A stretch of 64,000 nucleotides of DNA from Lineus longissimus (taxonomy: Eukaryota; Nemertea; Pilidiophora; Heteronemertea; Lineidae): positions 1,986,501 to 2,050,500 of the forward strand of contig NC_088313.1 in NCBI RefSeq assembly GCF_910592395.1, given 5' to 3'. Below, one piece after another: positions 23,369 through 34,775 of the stretch (positions are counted from its first letter, which is position 1; the number at the start of each line of letters is the position of its first letter). The position numbers and the translations under genes were made by a program. The notes under the pieces were generated by a model, which saw only the letters and a program-made list of their open reading frames with translations, made no database searches and was not told where the DNA came from.

Positions 23369-26300
23369 CTAATAAAACCGTTTTCGTTGATGCTCCTGCC
23401 TGTTTGTATAAATGATGAACCCGACCATGGCACATATTCCAAGACCGATGATTCCTACTATGATTATCACTAACAGTTTCCATCCTGACATACTACCGCT
23501 CATGAAGCCGCCTTTTGGATCCACGACGTGGTCTGGAAATAGGAAGGAAGAATGAATGAACTATGAAATACACAAATGGTGACTCTCTTTAACTAACTCT
23601 TGCACATTGTAATTGAAAGTGTGGTGTGACCGGATTGAGCATGCTCCCTCCACCTTGACAATCTGTATGATATCAGGTCTAGACAAGAACAGAATAGGGA
23701 AGAGGGGGCGTTAATCAGAGGGGGTCAGAGACAGAGGTGCATACCACCGAGGTTAAAATGTAACTTTCAATACCCATGTTTTTTATTTCATCGTATAGTA
23801 TATGTACATTTAACAAAAACATGAAAAAGAGGCAATGAACTTTTCACTGGTGTTAAAATAGGATGGCATTATTTATAGGCAAGGATAAAAGGAAATTTGA
23901 TAGATACTAGTATACTGATGATAGGCTATGTTATATATAGGACAAACAAATAGGGTTAGGGTTTGTTATTCTTGCTAGGGCCTAAAGCCACATCAGAGAT
24001 TCACCTTGTGTATCTTTCACATGATCTGAAAACCAATCAATATAATTACAACTCAAGGAACCAGCTGTGACTATTGTAAGGCTGAATGAAAATGCGACAA
24101 AACAGCCGTCAACTAGATATCAATAAATGATGAAGAAGAACAACTTAGGCAATGATGATTATCAGGAGGACCCCTTCAATATTAAAATATATGAAGATAG
24201 GATAGGACACTAACAGAATGAGTAAGACTTTATTGTGCAGCTAAGAAGGTATAAAGATGGACTATACATGTGAACACACCATTCTTTCTGATTCAACTTA
24301 CCTCGAGGTGATGCAAAGAACTCTGCACTTGGCTCTATTTTTGAATAATCGGTTTTATCATCAGCCTGCAAAGAAAGAACATCTCAGTTTGCGTGAGGTG
24401 CACAGAGCATATTTTTACAGTTTCTATTTGGCACCAATTATTGTCAGTTAGTTCCAGCGCATGCCTGTAACTTGAAAGCATGAGAGTCAAGAACAGAACA
24501 TTATTTCCACCCCAGTTTTCTGGTGTCCATACTTACTGCATGATCAACTGTGAGTTCATAAAGTTTCATAGAAATTATATCATGGTTATCTGAAAAGAAA
24601 AATTATATATTTTGTAAAATATCATAAATTGGCAGATTCACAATTAATTTTTGCTGCTCATTTGACATAACCTCACTTAATACTACACAAAGAACTGATC
24701 TTTGTCAATTCTTGATAACACAAATCAAAAGATTGAAAATTGATGAAATGGGGGATGGGGATTGATGCCCTCACAAATCCACCCACCTGCTAATTGCCCA
24801 GTTGCTGCGGAAGCTCCGAAATAAAAACCAGTCGGGAGATGAACCCCTTTTGTTTCAAAACATTTTTTCCAGGCTGCTTTGCCGTCGATATCTGTGGACA
24901 CCTGAAAATAAAAACATAGACATTGCAGTGAAGTGCGGTGTCAAAGAACTTTACAAAAAATATTTAAATTCATTATCTTGCAAACCAGTATGTATGGAAT
25001 TTAGTCAACTGCGAATTGAAAATGAATAAATTTGATAACTTTTCACTTTGCAAACATTTCATGATTTACAGTATCCTTAACATGCTACAGAACTTACAGT
25101 AAGTGTATTCCCGGTGTATCTGATGGCAATTAACGTATCGTGATCTTTATTTCTTATTTGCGATTCACATCCAGCGAGTTCTGTGTGCGTGCCATCTCGG
25201 TCGTGATCGTAGTGGAGACTACCGTTGCTGACCATGGCAGATATGTATGGATGTCCATGCTAAAAATGTAATACAGGTCAAGATACGGGTCAATGAATTT
25301 GAGGGAAGGCGGCATAATCGGATAGACGTCCATGATGAAAATATACAAATAAATATATAAATATGAGCCGAGAAAAAACAAACAAGGCAGATGGATTTCT
25401 ACGCAGAACATTTTTCCACTGCTGCTTGTAAAAAGCAGACAAATGTACTTTATGGCAAGGCCCTCGAAATAGTGCACAATATACTTATGTACTTACATTA
25501 TGCGGTCCATTATGATTGCTGTAGGTATCAAGGAAAATACCTAGGCCTGTAAATCCATTCTTGTTTCCGAACACTGGACCTGCAAGTATTCAAGAAATAA
25601 TAACTGAATCGGAAAAATTTTTCCGAAGACCAAACTTAATTTTTCATGTTTCTCAGTTGTTTTAGAAACGCATGGCTCCTGAAAAATGCTTCAAACACGA
25701 CGACACAGCAGCCAGACTAATTATGCTGTGGTTTATCTCACAGAATGGCCTGTCAACACAAAACAATCAACAAACCATCTTGACGTCAAGAAATTTAGTT
25801 GTACAAACACCTCGAGAAACTCACCTAAGTTCATGCGTTCTTTGGAATACCATATTGCCATACCGTCACCGAAAAGATCCGTTCCTTGTCCCCACACCTT
25901 GAAATGGACATGCAACTCCCAGTCTCGAACATGACATGGCTGAAGCAAGAAAGGGTTGGGTAGTCACAAATCATAAACTCAAGGCTGAGAAAGAGGCTGG
26001 CATATCCAAGTTCATTCATACCTATCCTATTGCTTTTCTAAACATTTGAAACGGAGGCCTTCAATATCAAAAACATATAAGTTCGCCTTATAATGTTGCC
26101 AATATGTGACTTGTAAACATATTTACCATACTATTCCAGAGACCTCCCTGTTTGCTCTGCCTGTCTGGAGTCAACCTCACAAAACTGTTCGTTACCATTG
26201 TGCTACCACTGAAATCCCACAGTGGAATATTCAATCCTGAACCTAAAAATAAAAGATTATATTAGAAAAATACTAATTAAGGTACTGTTGAGTGTAACGG

Positions 26301-26918
26301 CGTAAGGGTCAACTCCATAGTCCATATTTTTTCATGTGACAGGTTTGTTCTTAGTATCCTACAAACCTTCGTCCCCTCGATCCTCTCGGGGCCTTTAAGT
26401 TATTTAACCGACCCCCCCCCCCAACCCGAACAACCATACCTGCTGTCGGGCGGTGGTCGAGTTTCGTCGTTGTGTCTCTATCACTCAGTCCAGGACTCCA
26501 ACTCTTCAGACTTCACTTCACAAATGGTGATGATGACTAAATGAAGCAACCATACTTGACTTGCCAACCCGTTTGGGAGACACCGATTTGTCTGAACCAG
26601 GAAACAAGCTGAATACTCATGCATTATGCTACAGTAATTATCTATGTATGTAGTAAACAATGCATGCATCATGTACACTGTACATTTTGTACATGAACAC
26701 AGTGTGTAACGTACATTGGTTGTGGATGGAACCCGGCAGATATCTTCTGCCGTTTTATGGGATATCAGAAGCAACCATTTAATGAAATTACCTTGATATG
26801 GTTTGATTAGACTATGTTCTCTTTTCATGTAATCACGCGTATTCCATTCTCCTAGGATTACGCGGAAATTAGAGATAAATAAAACGCACAAAATCGAGAA
26901 ATTTCCGAACGACGCCAT
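23369..26918 (-). CDS. LMAN2: L-type lectin, VIP36/LMAN2 family cargo receptor
   Basis: Ten exons: 26792-26918, 26127-26242, 25825-25939, 25497-25579, 25098-25259, 24787-24901, 24537-24589, 24302-24365, 24005-24025 and 23369-23532. They join in phase to 339 residues; human VIP36 is 356. The order is a signal peptide (MASFGNFSILCVLFISNF), then the carbohydrate-recognition domain: SLIKPYQG, IPLWDFSGSTMV, RLTPDRQSKQGGLWN, DGMAIWYSKERM, FLDTYSNHNG (calcium/mannose side chains), YDHDRDG and FYFGASAATGQLADNHDI. One C-terminal transmembrane helix follows, then a short cytosolic tail ending KRFY, a transport signal typical of VIP36/VIPL. The protein cycles between ER and Golgi binding high-mannose glycans on cargo. 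LMAN2 versus LMAN2L cannot be settled here. Exon 9 is only 21 nt. Confidence 0.93.
24005..24025 (-). other. 21-nt microexon in the lectin stalk
   Basis: A 21-nt segment encoding (D)HVKDTQ is flanked by a good acceptor (ggttttcag) and donor (gtgaatc). It starts and ends in phase 1, so it can be included or skipped without changing frame. The next exon begins with a similar DHVVDP, as if the exon start had been duplicated. Confidence 0.6.
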
Positions 26919-27035
26919 GTTGCCAGACACGAAGTCATGCGCACTGAATCATCACTGGTAGCTTGTCTGGTTAATGAAATTAGGCCAAACTAATCACTTT
27001 TTAAGGTCATTTCGATTGTCTGTAGAAGGAAACAC
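26919..27035. promoter_or_regulatory. Bidirectional promoter, LMAN2-type lectin / UROS
   Basis: The lectin ATG (minus, 26918) faces a strong donor site at 27036 (AACAC|gtaagt, plus). That donor would end a non-coding first exon of the UROS gene, spliced to 27748. Both transcripts would then start within about 120 bp of each other. No TATA box is visible. Confidence 0.45.
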
Positions 27036-27763
27036 GTAAGTCTTAATCAAGCAGTAACCTTTGAATTAATCAAAGTACCGTTTTCTTAAGAAAATGTGAA
27101 TAGTTTAGAAAGGTTAAGTTGTGGAACTAGTCATTTCTAGGATCTGGAACTGCCACGCCCCCTTTCTCATCAAAATAGTCAGATGCGGAGATGATCATTT
27201 TTGTGACAGTTTCACTGATTTTTGCACAGTTCTAATCAAGTTGTTGAAGTAAAAGACTGAGCTCATTCTTGTTAATACATTTATAATGCACATATTTGTT
27301 GCAGTTACTGTTGCCATCTTTTTATTTCCATTCCAGGCCTGGTCCAGTTTTGTCACCGGACTGCACTCTTTGCTGAGTGATAGTGTATGTGGCCTGTGTT
27401 ATGCAACAACAGTCATTGCAATTTGCATATTGTATAAGACAGCTGAAGTACACTTGCACTTTTGTCCACTGATTGCTGGTTGTTCATACTATCCCTTACC
27501 ACACCATTTGGAATTCCTGTTATTGGTGTGTGTCTCATATTCCTCTTTTAAATCCCTTGTAAATAGGCTCTCGCGGTTTAGTCTTGAGGAACAAAAACTA
27601 TTCTCGGTCCAAGAAACTCTTTCATCAATCACAGAACTTTTGATTTCATAGTGACAGGATTGCCCAGGGCCAGTGCTTTTGCTGACCATCATTACAGTGC
27701 AGTCCATTTTGACCAATTTTTTACTGATATTTGCATTTCTTTTGCAGTGCTCTATGGATTAGG

Positions 27764-30745
27764 ATGGAGGTTGTTAAGGGGTCTGTCTTATTATTCAAAG
27801 CAGCCAAAGAACATGGACAAGACCCTTATGAACAGGTATGAAATTCAAGGGTAGCATTAGGAGTTGACAGGGCTGAACCCATGATGGTTGTACTCCCTGT
27901 TTAAAGCAGACTCTTTGCAGAGAATAGGTCTTTTTCGACAAAGATGAATCAGAGCCAAAACAAATGCACACACTCAGAACATGTCGGAAGGCCTGAGCTG
28001 ACTTCGGACATTGCCCTAAGCATCTGTGACTCATTGTTCCAGGTGAAACGCCTGACTGGTCAGCGCTCAAACAACATTCGTTGAAAAGGCCATCGCCTCT
28101 GACTGAGGCTCCACAAGGAAGGCAAAGAGGAGCACCCCAAAGAAAACCTGTGTCTATGAAAGTTACCCGTTGAAGCAAATGTCACTTCCCCAGTGAATGT
28201 GTTAACATTTCTTGATATTTTCCTGTCATTTTCCAGGCTCTCAAGGAGAAGGGTATAAAAGTGTTCTCCATCCCAGTGTTGACATTTCAATATCTGAATC
28301 TGGAGGAGTTGAGAAAAAGACTAAACAGCCCTGACAGATATTCCTGTTTAGTTTTCACAAGTCAAAGAGCCTTAGATGCAGTGGAGCTTGCAATAAGTAA
28401 GTGTGAACCTCCATTGCTCATTATTACCGAGTCTGGATGACGTGTAGGGGGTCGGACATACCGGAGCGTTGATCTAGAGAGGAGAGGACCTGGTAAGAAA
28501 TGGTTTTGGGAATATTATCCGGTGCATAGATATATCACAATGTGATGTCAACGTGCTGGCTGCCCTAGTTGTCCGAGGACAGGTATCGTACAAAGTTTAT
28601 GATATCATTAGAAATTATCAATACCATTCACTGACTCTTTTTCGTGAGTTGACAGAGGACTAACATTGTGTTACCAGAACTTTTTCCAATGTCATGAGCA
28701 TCACCTTTTTTCATCAAAGTTAAAACTGTGTCAAACAAGAATGATATTTTTGTCTCTCTTTCAGAAGTTGACAATACCCCTCTGGACCAATTATGGAAGG
28801 ACCGGCCAGTTTTTGTCGTTGGAAAGACGACAGCAGAGGCAGGTAAGTATCACAGACGTATTGGGGCCTGCTGAGGTATTGCCGAAGTTATAAATAACTG
28901 TGACTGCATGATCAAGGAGAAAAGCTTCTTCTTTACATTGTACCTGTGGATAGTTATACGGTTATCACCCGCCCGCGTTATATTCATGAATTGAAAACTT
29001 ATCTAAATGAGAGGGGAAAGTCTAGTAGAAAGGCTCCATCCCCAAGAAGGATGTTTGTAGCATTAAAGAAGGCTGGAAGATCAGAGTCAAGACTTGCAAA
29101 CTGTCGGCACTGGGGATTTCTACTTGACATGTATCGAAATTGTCTTATTTCCTAAATTCCGTTGTAATTATTCATTGCATTGTATCATCTTCAGCTGAAA
29201 AAGTTGGATTTGTGACTACTGGGTCTGATACGGGAAATGCAGAGGCCTTGGCGCCAGTTATATTGAAAAGTAAGTTTCTTCAGTTTTACTAGAGTAAGTA
29301 ACGCTGATAGAGAATTTAGTTCTTGTCCTGCCCTCGATATCATGGTGTGATGTGTCAAAATATAAGAGTGCGAAGTAAGCTTACTTGGTATTCAACAAAA
29401 CATTGTAAATACATGTAGTATTCTCTGCGAATGTTTTCAACTGGACTTATATAAATCTTCATTTATTTTGCAGACATTTCCGAAGATACACGACCAGTTT
29501 TCTTTCCCTGTGGTAATCTACGTAAGGAGACCATACCCCACAAACTAAAAGAGAAAGGTTATACCGTCGATAGTCTTGTCGTATATGAAACTTCGCCAAA
29601 TCCAGATGTGAGAAAAAACTTGCAAGATCTGATTCAAAAGGAGGTGAGAATAGAGAAGTTGAGATTTTGATCAGAGAACGAAGTCACTGTTTCATCTTTG
29701 TGTCCTTGGGCAAGGCACTTAACCCTACTTGCTTCTCTCCACCCAGGAGTAAATGGGTACCAGGCCTGCCAGGGAAGTCAACCTGCGACAGACCAGCATC
29801 CTATCCAGGGGGAGTAATACTCCTAGTCGCTTACTGCTATGGAAACTGGGATAAGCTCCGGCCGGATGAGCCGTTCTCGGCTCGGGTAATAGCCCTGTCG
29901 ACTTTAATTTGTCAACTTTAACTGACATCATCAAGTGGATTCTTTTGTATCATTGACATTGTTTATACTATACCAGACATTAAGGACACTCTGTTTCATT
30001 GATTTCTGACAACAGGAGGCAACAGGATAACACTTTTTGTCTTATTTTCATGCAGGGTGTTCCTGAGTTAGTGTCATACTTCAGTCCATCTGGTGTCCAA
30101 TTCACAAAACCACTACTAGAAGAATTGAAAATTGCCAACAAGACCAAGGTAAACCACAGATGTTTAAAATTCTTATTCAGCATGACTTGCAGTCACAGTT
30201 TTCCACTGATTCTATTTTACAATCAACTGACACTGTTAAGATAAGTGTCGAAAAGTTACGCCTGCACATGTCTGCAGTTTAAGTGCTGGTTACGGGGTGG
30301 ATTAGATACTGTAGTTAAACTGCAGTGATATTCACCACCAACTATGTGAGGGGATGAGACATCAAGCTTGTGCCAACGGGTGATATGAATAAAGACTAGC
30401 AAATGCTTTTATCTAAAACTCCATGTACATTTACACAAGGCTTTTCTGTACAAAATTGAAGTAAAAGCATTTGCTAGTCTTTATTCATATCACCCATTGT
30501 GCAGAGCAACATGTACTTCTTTATAGATTGGAATATGTTAGGCTATCATTTAAAGACATATCAAACCCCGATTTTGAGGTCTAAGTCTAATAAGCCTTTC
30601 CTTCAAGTATATCTCAATGGGGCCCTCGACGACGATTGAGCTTGAGAAGCAGTCAATGCCCGTAGAAGGTGAAGCAAAGAAACCGACTAAAGAGGGCGTT
30701 ATTGAGGAGATTATCCACGTCCTGCAGAAGTACAACTCTGTATAA
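27764..30745 (+). CDS. UROS: Uroporphyrinogen-III synthase
   Basis: Seven coding exons: 27764-27835, 28237-28396, 28765-28842, 29195-29269, 29474-29643, 30056-30148 and 30608-30745. They join in phase to 261 residues; human UROS is 265. The enzyme closes and rearranges hydroxymethylbilane to uroporphyrinogen III in heme synthesis, in the cytosol. Family landmarks are VLLFKAAKEHGQDPYEQALK, FQYLNLEELR, CLVFTSQRALDAVELAI, PVFVVGKTTAEA, VGFVTTGSDTGNAEALAPV, VFFPCGNLRKETIPHKLKEK, LVSYFSPSGVQFT and YISMGPSTT, which together line the two-domain cleft. The coding exon begins with 5' UTR from 27748. A two-codon upstream frame (ATG GAT TAG, 27754-27762) ends one base before the start codon. Intron 5 (29644-30055) holds a SINE-like repeat and intron 6 (30149-30607) holds a long hairpin. 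Confidence 0.95.
29690..29905 (+). mobile_element. SINE/LINE-tail-like repeat in a UROS intron
   Basis: Phrases such as tgtccttgggcaaggcactt, aaccctacttgc and ggagtaaatgggtaccaggc resemble conserved cores of interspersed retroposons seen in many animal genomes. A shorter relative (gagtatgaatgggtacctt) occurs near 48120. The exact family is not assigned. Confidence 0.5.
30378..30495. repeat. Perfect 34-bp inverted repeat with 50-nt loop
   Basis: The arm gggtgatatgaataaagact + agcaaatgctttta (30378-30411) is exactly complementary to 30462-30495. The loop is 30412-30461. It lies in the last intron of UROS and would form a long hairpin in the pre-mRNA. Confidence 0.9.
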
Positions 30746-31273
30746 TCGGCTATTGAGGATGAGGAACTTTATTATGCATGGACTTGCTTGTGCGGTGAAG
30801 GGCAAATGCATGGATGAGATGTCCATGCTTGGACTTGCTTATGCTATAAATGGAGGATATAGGCCATGCAACAAACTTTAGTGAACCTTTCACGCCATTG
30901 AAATATCCTTTCCATTGTACAGCAACTATTTATTATTGATCACAATCGGATAAAATTGTCTAAGTACAACATTTTGTGTTTTACTGCCATTCAAATGTCA
31001 GTTCAAGTTTTTGGAGACTTGATGATTTGTGTTATACAGAATCACTCAGCTAGTCATCAGCTTAAACCTCAGAGTAATCTGGTTGCCACTATGCACAGAT
31101 CAGTTGTCATTCACTTCTTCAGGGCTAGGTAGGTATATATATATATATTGGTTCTAGAGGTTTTTAACTGTTGATATTTTAGTTCTTGAATATGCATCAT
31201 GTAAAACATGATTTTCATGTATCTTTTATTTTTTGATTGCTGTTACCATGAGATATTTTCAATTATATATTCA

Positions 31274-31279
31274 AATAAA
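31274..31279 (+). terminator. Probable UROS polyadenylation signal
   Basis: A canonical AATAAA lies about 530 bp after the UROS stop and is followed by T-rich sequence. No better-placed signal was noticed. Confidence 0.5.
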
Positions 31280-31529
31280 AGAATGCTTCTGAAAAAAGGG
31301 CCTCGTTTTTCCTAACTTGATCTTTCCACCTTAGAGGGCGCAACCGCCAGTAACTTATGTTAAAGGGGAAGTCTGTTGATAGGGGGATATGGGGATATTT
31401 GAATCCTAGAGGGCGCCATCGTCACTTTCTAGTGTTAAAGGGAAATCTGTCGATATTTCAATCTTAGCTTCAACCGTCATTGGATTGCCCCACCTGGAAA
31501 AAATTGGCATGCGGGTATGTGGTATGTGG

Positions 31530-32190
31530 TATGTGGTTTTAGATACTGTCGTCTGAGAGACAGCCTTGCAGCCAGTCTGGTCTGACCCGTTAAGAAAAAG
31601 ACAGAATTATATATTAGTTTAATGAGGAGACAGAATTACAAAAAGTCTGGTCTAATAGTAATAAAGATGTAGGACAACGCACCTAGTCTGATCTAAATGT
31701 AATCAAAGATAATCAGTTGGGCCTGAAACGGAATCGACGCAAGTCTGCCTGGTATCGAGGACAGAATCAGTCAGTCTCAGCTAGTCTGTCCAGATACTAA
31801 AGACAGATTCACAATAGGCTAGTCTGCCTGATAGAGACATAATCACAACCAGCTAGTCTGCCCAATAGAGACATAATCACAACCTTTCTATCAGGACAAA
31901 GTTGCAGCCAGCTATATAAAATCTGCTCAGTAGGGACATAATCAGGACCAGTCAATCCGGATAGCAAGGTCAAAATCGCCAACAGCTAGTCTGCCCAATT
32001 GAGGCAGAATCACAACCAATCTGGCCTGGTACTAGTACCAATGAGAGAATCACAACCAGCTATAAAGTCTGCCCAATTGAGACTGATAAAGAGACAGAGT
32101 CACAAGCAGTTGTACGCAGGATCATGGCCAGACTGGCCTGATATCGAGGACATAATCACGGCAACTGTGTTCTCATTGATATATAGAATC
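31530..32190. repeat. Degenerate ~35-bp tandem repeat array
   Basis: Variants of agctagtctgcccaatagag + acataatcacaacc recur through this interval with changing spacing (for example 31808, 31850, 31986, 32066). It looks like an old, diverged satellite. Confidence 0.65.
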
Positions 32191-32268
32191 ACAACTATAT
32201 CATTAACACCTTTAGCGCCACGTGGCCCCCTCTTTGAGCTGGTTATCGGAGTCTCATGGACTTCATGA

Positions 32269-32374
32269 AAGAACTACGCCATCGCCATCTTCAGGGCAAG
32301 GTAGGAACTGAAAATACCTTTTCTTGTCTTTTCAGTTCCTACCGTACCCTGAAGATGGCGATGGCGTAGTTCTT
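32269..32374. repeat. 46-bp near-perfect inverted repeat with 14-nt loop
   Basis: The left arm 32269-32314 (aagaactacgccatcgccat... ending gaactgaaaa) and right arm 32329-32374 are complementary except for two positions (gcaagg against cgtacc). The short loop makes a stable cruciform or RNA hairpin plausible. Confidence 0.9.
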
Positions 32375-32500
32375 AAGTCATTTAAAGTTCTGAACGTGCG
32401 TTCTTTAGAAATGACTTTTGCCAAAGGCACTGACCCTTTTCGTTGGATTGAGCTAACTTCTCTGAAATGCATAAGCTTGAAGTCATTCCATTGTAAGCAG

Positions 32501-33101
32501 TCATTTTGTGAGAGCACTCTTTGGGGCATTCTCCCGAACAAACTTTCGGCTTCGCTTCTTTCTTTCAGACCTTTTACCATCGTTTCTTTGTAAGCTAAAA
32601 CAAGTCGGACAAGCAGCTGCTAACGTAAACCTATCGTGGTAACATCGCCTGACGTGTCTGAGGACGTCAGGACAAGACCCCAGCAGCGGTGACCGGTCCA
32701 GAGTCAATTCAGGATTATCTACCATTATCATGAACTTCATGTTCTTGCAAGGAAGCCTCTTCAGAGATTCTGTAACGTTTTCATTGACCTTCTTGCAAGC
32801 GTTTGCAGCAAGTTGCATTGTCTTCAACTCCGAAGTTGTGACGTCTGCTGGGTAGGACGTGGTCACTATAGGTGGTGGGGAGAGCGATTCGAGGTAGGCG
32901 AGATATGCTTCTGCCATTTTTGCGGCTAAGGAAAACTGGGTGTCGGAAATTGTCTGAAAAAGAGCCAAAATGTTTGATAGCCAACACCAGGTTCATGAGA
33001 GAGTCGAAGTCGAGATGGCCGCGAGAGATGGTCTTGGACCATGCAGTGGACAGAATCGCAAGAATGTTTGATGCGATGAAATGAAAACTCGTTTTGGGCA
33101 T
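32501..33101 (-). pseudogene. Unassigned open stretch, possibly a broken coding fragment
   Basis: Two overlapping minus-strand frames read as protein-like: 33101-32960 (FHFIASNILAILSTAWSKT and onward) and 32968-32501 (KMAEAYLAYLESLSPPPI, then a basic tail). Moving from one frame to the other needs either a frameshift or an intron ending at a cag near 32955. I recognise no family. It may be a relic of a mobile element, since it abuts the long hairpin at 32269-32374. Confidence 0.25.
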
Positions 33102-33610
33102 TAAGTTTCGATCGATACAGCCAAAATATCGTTGCCACTACCGAAGCGGCCTTCCGAAAAAGCTTACAATGGAAATTTTAATGAGAAATCAGCATTTCTT
33201 ACCTACTTACTACATGTATTGAAAATACTGCAGTAATAAGATAATTACTCCGCTGGACCAGAGATGATCACTGCGCACTCAATCAAATTTGCCAATTAAA
33301 TCAGGACAATGTAAAAGCGCATAATAATGACGTGGCGTTGACGTGACGTTATGACGAGAGGTGCCGCAGCAAGGAACAAGGGCCTTGCCCAAGGATGCAA
33401 TATATTATGCAAGTTGTTGGGATTTTATTGGGCACACTTCAGGACATGGTATCAAGGGACTCGGAAGATACTGTGTCCGCGTATTATGATAGCTCAGAAC
33501 TCAGAAATTTGATTCCCCAGGGTTGGTACACTTCGAGAGAAAGTTTCCAGAGATGCAATCTGAAATCGCAGAGATTAGCTCATTCACGAAGATACTGTTT
33601 ATTCCAAGTT

Positions 33611-33765
33611 ATCAAAACCATGATATTCTTTCAGGTAGCCTATACTAAAGCAGTTTAATAGCTGTTGTCATTTTAAGATAAAGATCAAAACCATGATATT
33701 CTTTCAGGTAGCCTATACTAAAGCAGTTTAATAGCTGTTGTCATTTGTCAAGATAAAGATAAACC
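33611..33765. repeat. 76-bp tandem duplication
   Basis: The segment beginning atcaaaaccatgatattctt and running through ggtagcctatactaaagcag is present twice, near 33611 and 33687, almost unchanged. It is a recent local duplication. Confidence 0.9.
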
Positions 33766-33933
33766 ACTGGGGGGTTGGTAGTTTTGGGCCCTTCATAATG
33801 GTTCGTCCCCCTTACAACATAGTTTTAAGATCATGAGGTTCAGGCTGCCCAAAAATGGTTCGTCCCCGGGTTCGTCCCCATGAGGTTCAGGCTGCCCACA
33901 AAGAAGAATATCACAAATGTTCTTAATTTCTAA

Positions 33934-34100
33934 GAGTTGAACCTCCCTTAGCGGACACCTCTCTATTAAGGACACTAGGTTTGGTCCCAAATTGGTCATT
34001 TCCATTCATTTTTACCTCTCTAATCAGGACATCTATTTATTAAGGACAGCATTCGTCAGTCTCAGGAGTCAGGGGTGTCCTTTATAGAGAGGTTCTACTA
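33934..34100. mobile_element. Degraded 178-bp-family MITE, copy 4
   Basis: It has the same internal sequence as the copies near 3607 and 4281 (cctcccttagcggacacctc then tctattaaggacacta). The first terminus is altered (GAGTTGAACC) and the last reads GGTTCTACTA. It is about 167 bp, so slightly shortened. Confidence 0.8.
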
Positions 34101-34484
34101 TAGTTCAGATGGCAGTATACCTGACGGTACAGTGACCCAAAAGGAAGACATTACACATTGAGGTGGGAAATGTGAGTTCGTTTGCATAACAGAGATTATG
34201 ATTGTTGTTCAGAGGGGTGTATCAGGATTTATATAAAAAAATATTGGTTATCCAGATGTTACACACTGATCTATATGGGTATCCAATAGTTGTGTTGACA
34301 GACATCACACTGGACATTTGATGGGCGATAAACAGCATCCAGTGGGTACGTACAAATGACTCACAATCAATGGGTGAATCCAGTGGCTTTATGGACATCC
34401 AGTTGGCACATCCTAAATATTTCATGATCGATTAGAATGTCGGAGAATCCTAAGACTGTCATGTTTATTCACTTGAGGATCAGA

Positions 34485-34775
34485 ATGGACATCCAGTGGG
34501 TGGATCTAGATAAATGGACATGATCCAGTGGGTGGATCAAGATAAGTGGACATCCAGTGGGGTGGATCCAGATAAATGGACATGATCCAGTGGGTGGATC
34601 AAGATAAGTGGACATCCAGTGGGGTGGATCCAGATAAATGGACATGATCCAGTGGGTGGATCAAGATAAGTGGACATCCAGTGGGGTGGATCCAGATAAA
34701 TGGATATGATCCAGTGGGTGGATCAAGATAAGTGGACATCCAGTGGGTGGATCAAGATAAGTGGACATCCAATGA
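34485..34775. repeat. 62-bp tandem repeat, about 4.5 units
   Basis: The unit is ggacatccagtggggtggat + ccagataaat followed by a related half, ggacatgatccagtgggtgg + atcaagataagt. Each 62-bp unit is itself two diverged 31-bp halves, so the array shows higher-order structure. The central units are nearly identical, indicating recent expansion. Confidence 0.9.

Noticed and set aside
23948-23965. gggttagggttt telomere-like motif
   Set aside because: There are only about two units, too few to be an interstitial telomere array.
24802-25029. 75-codon plus-strand frame over lectin exon 6
   Set aside because: It overlaps a confidently placed exon on the opposite strand and has no independent support.
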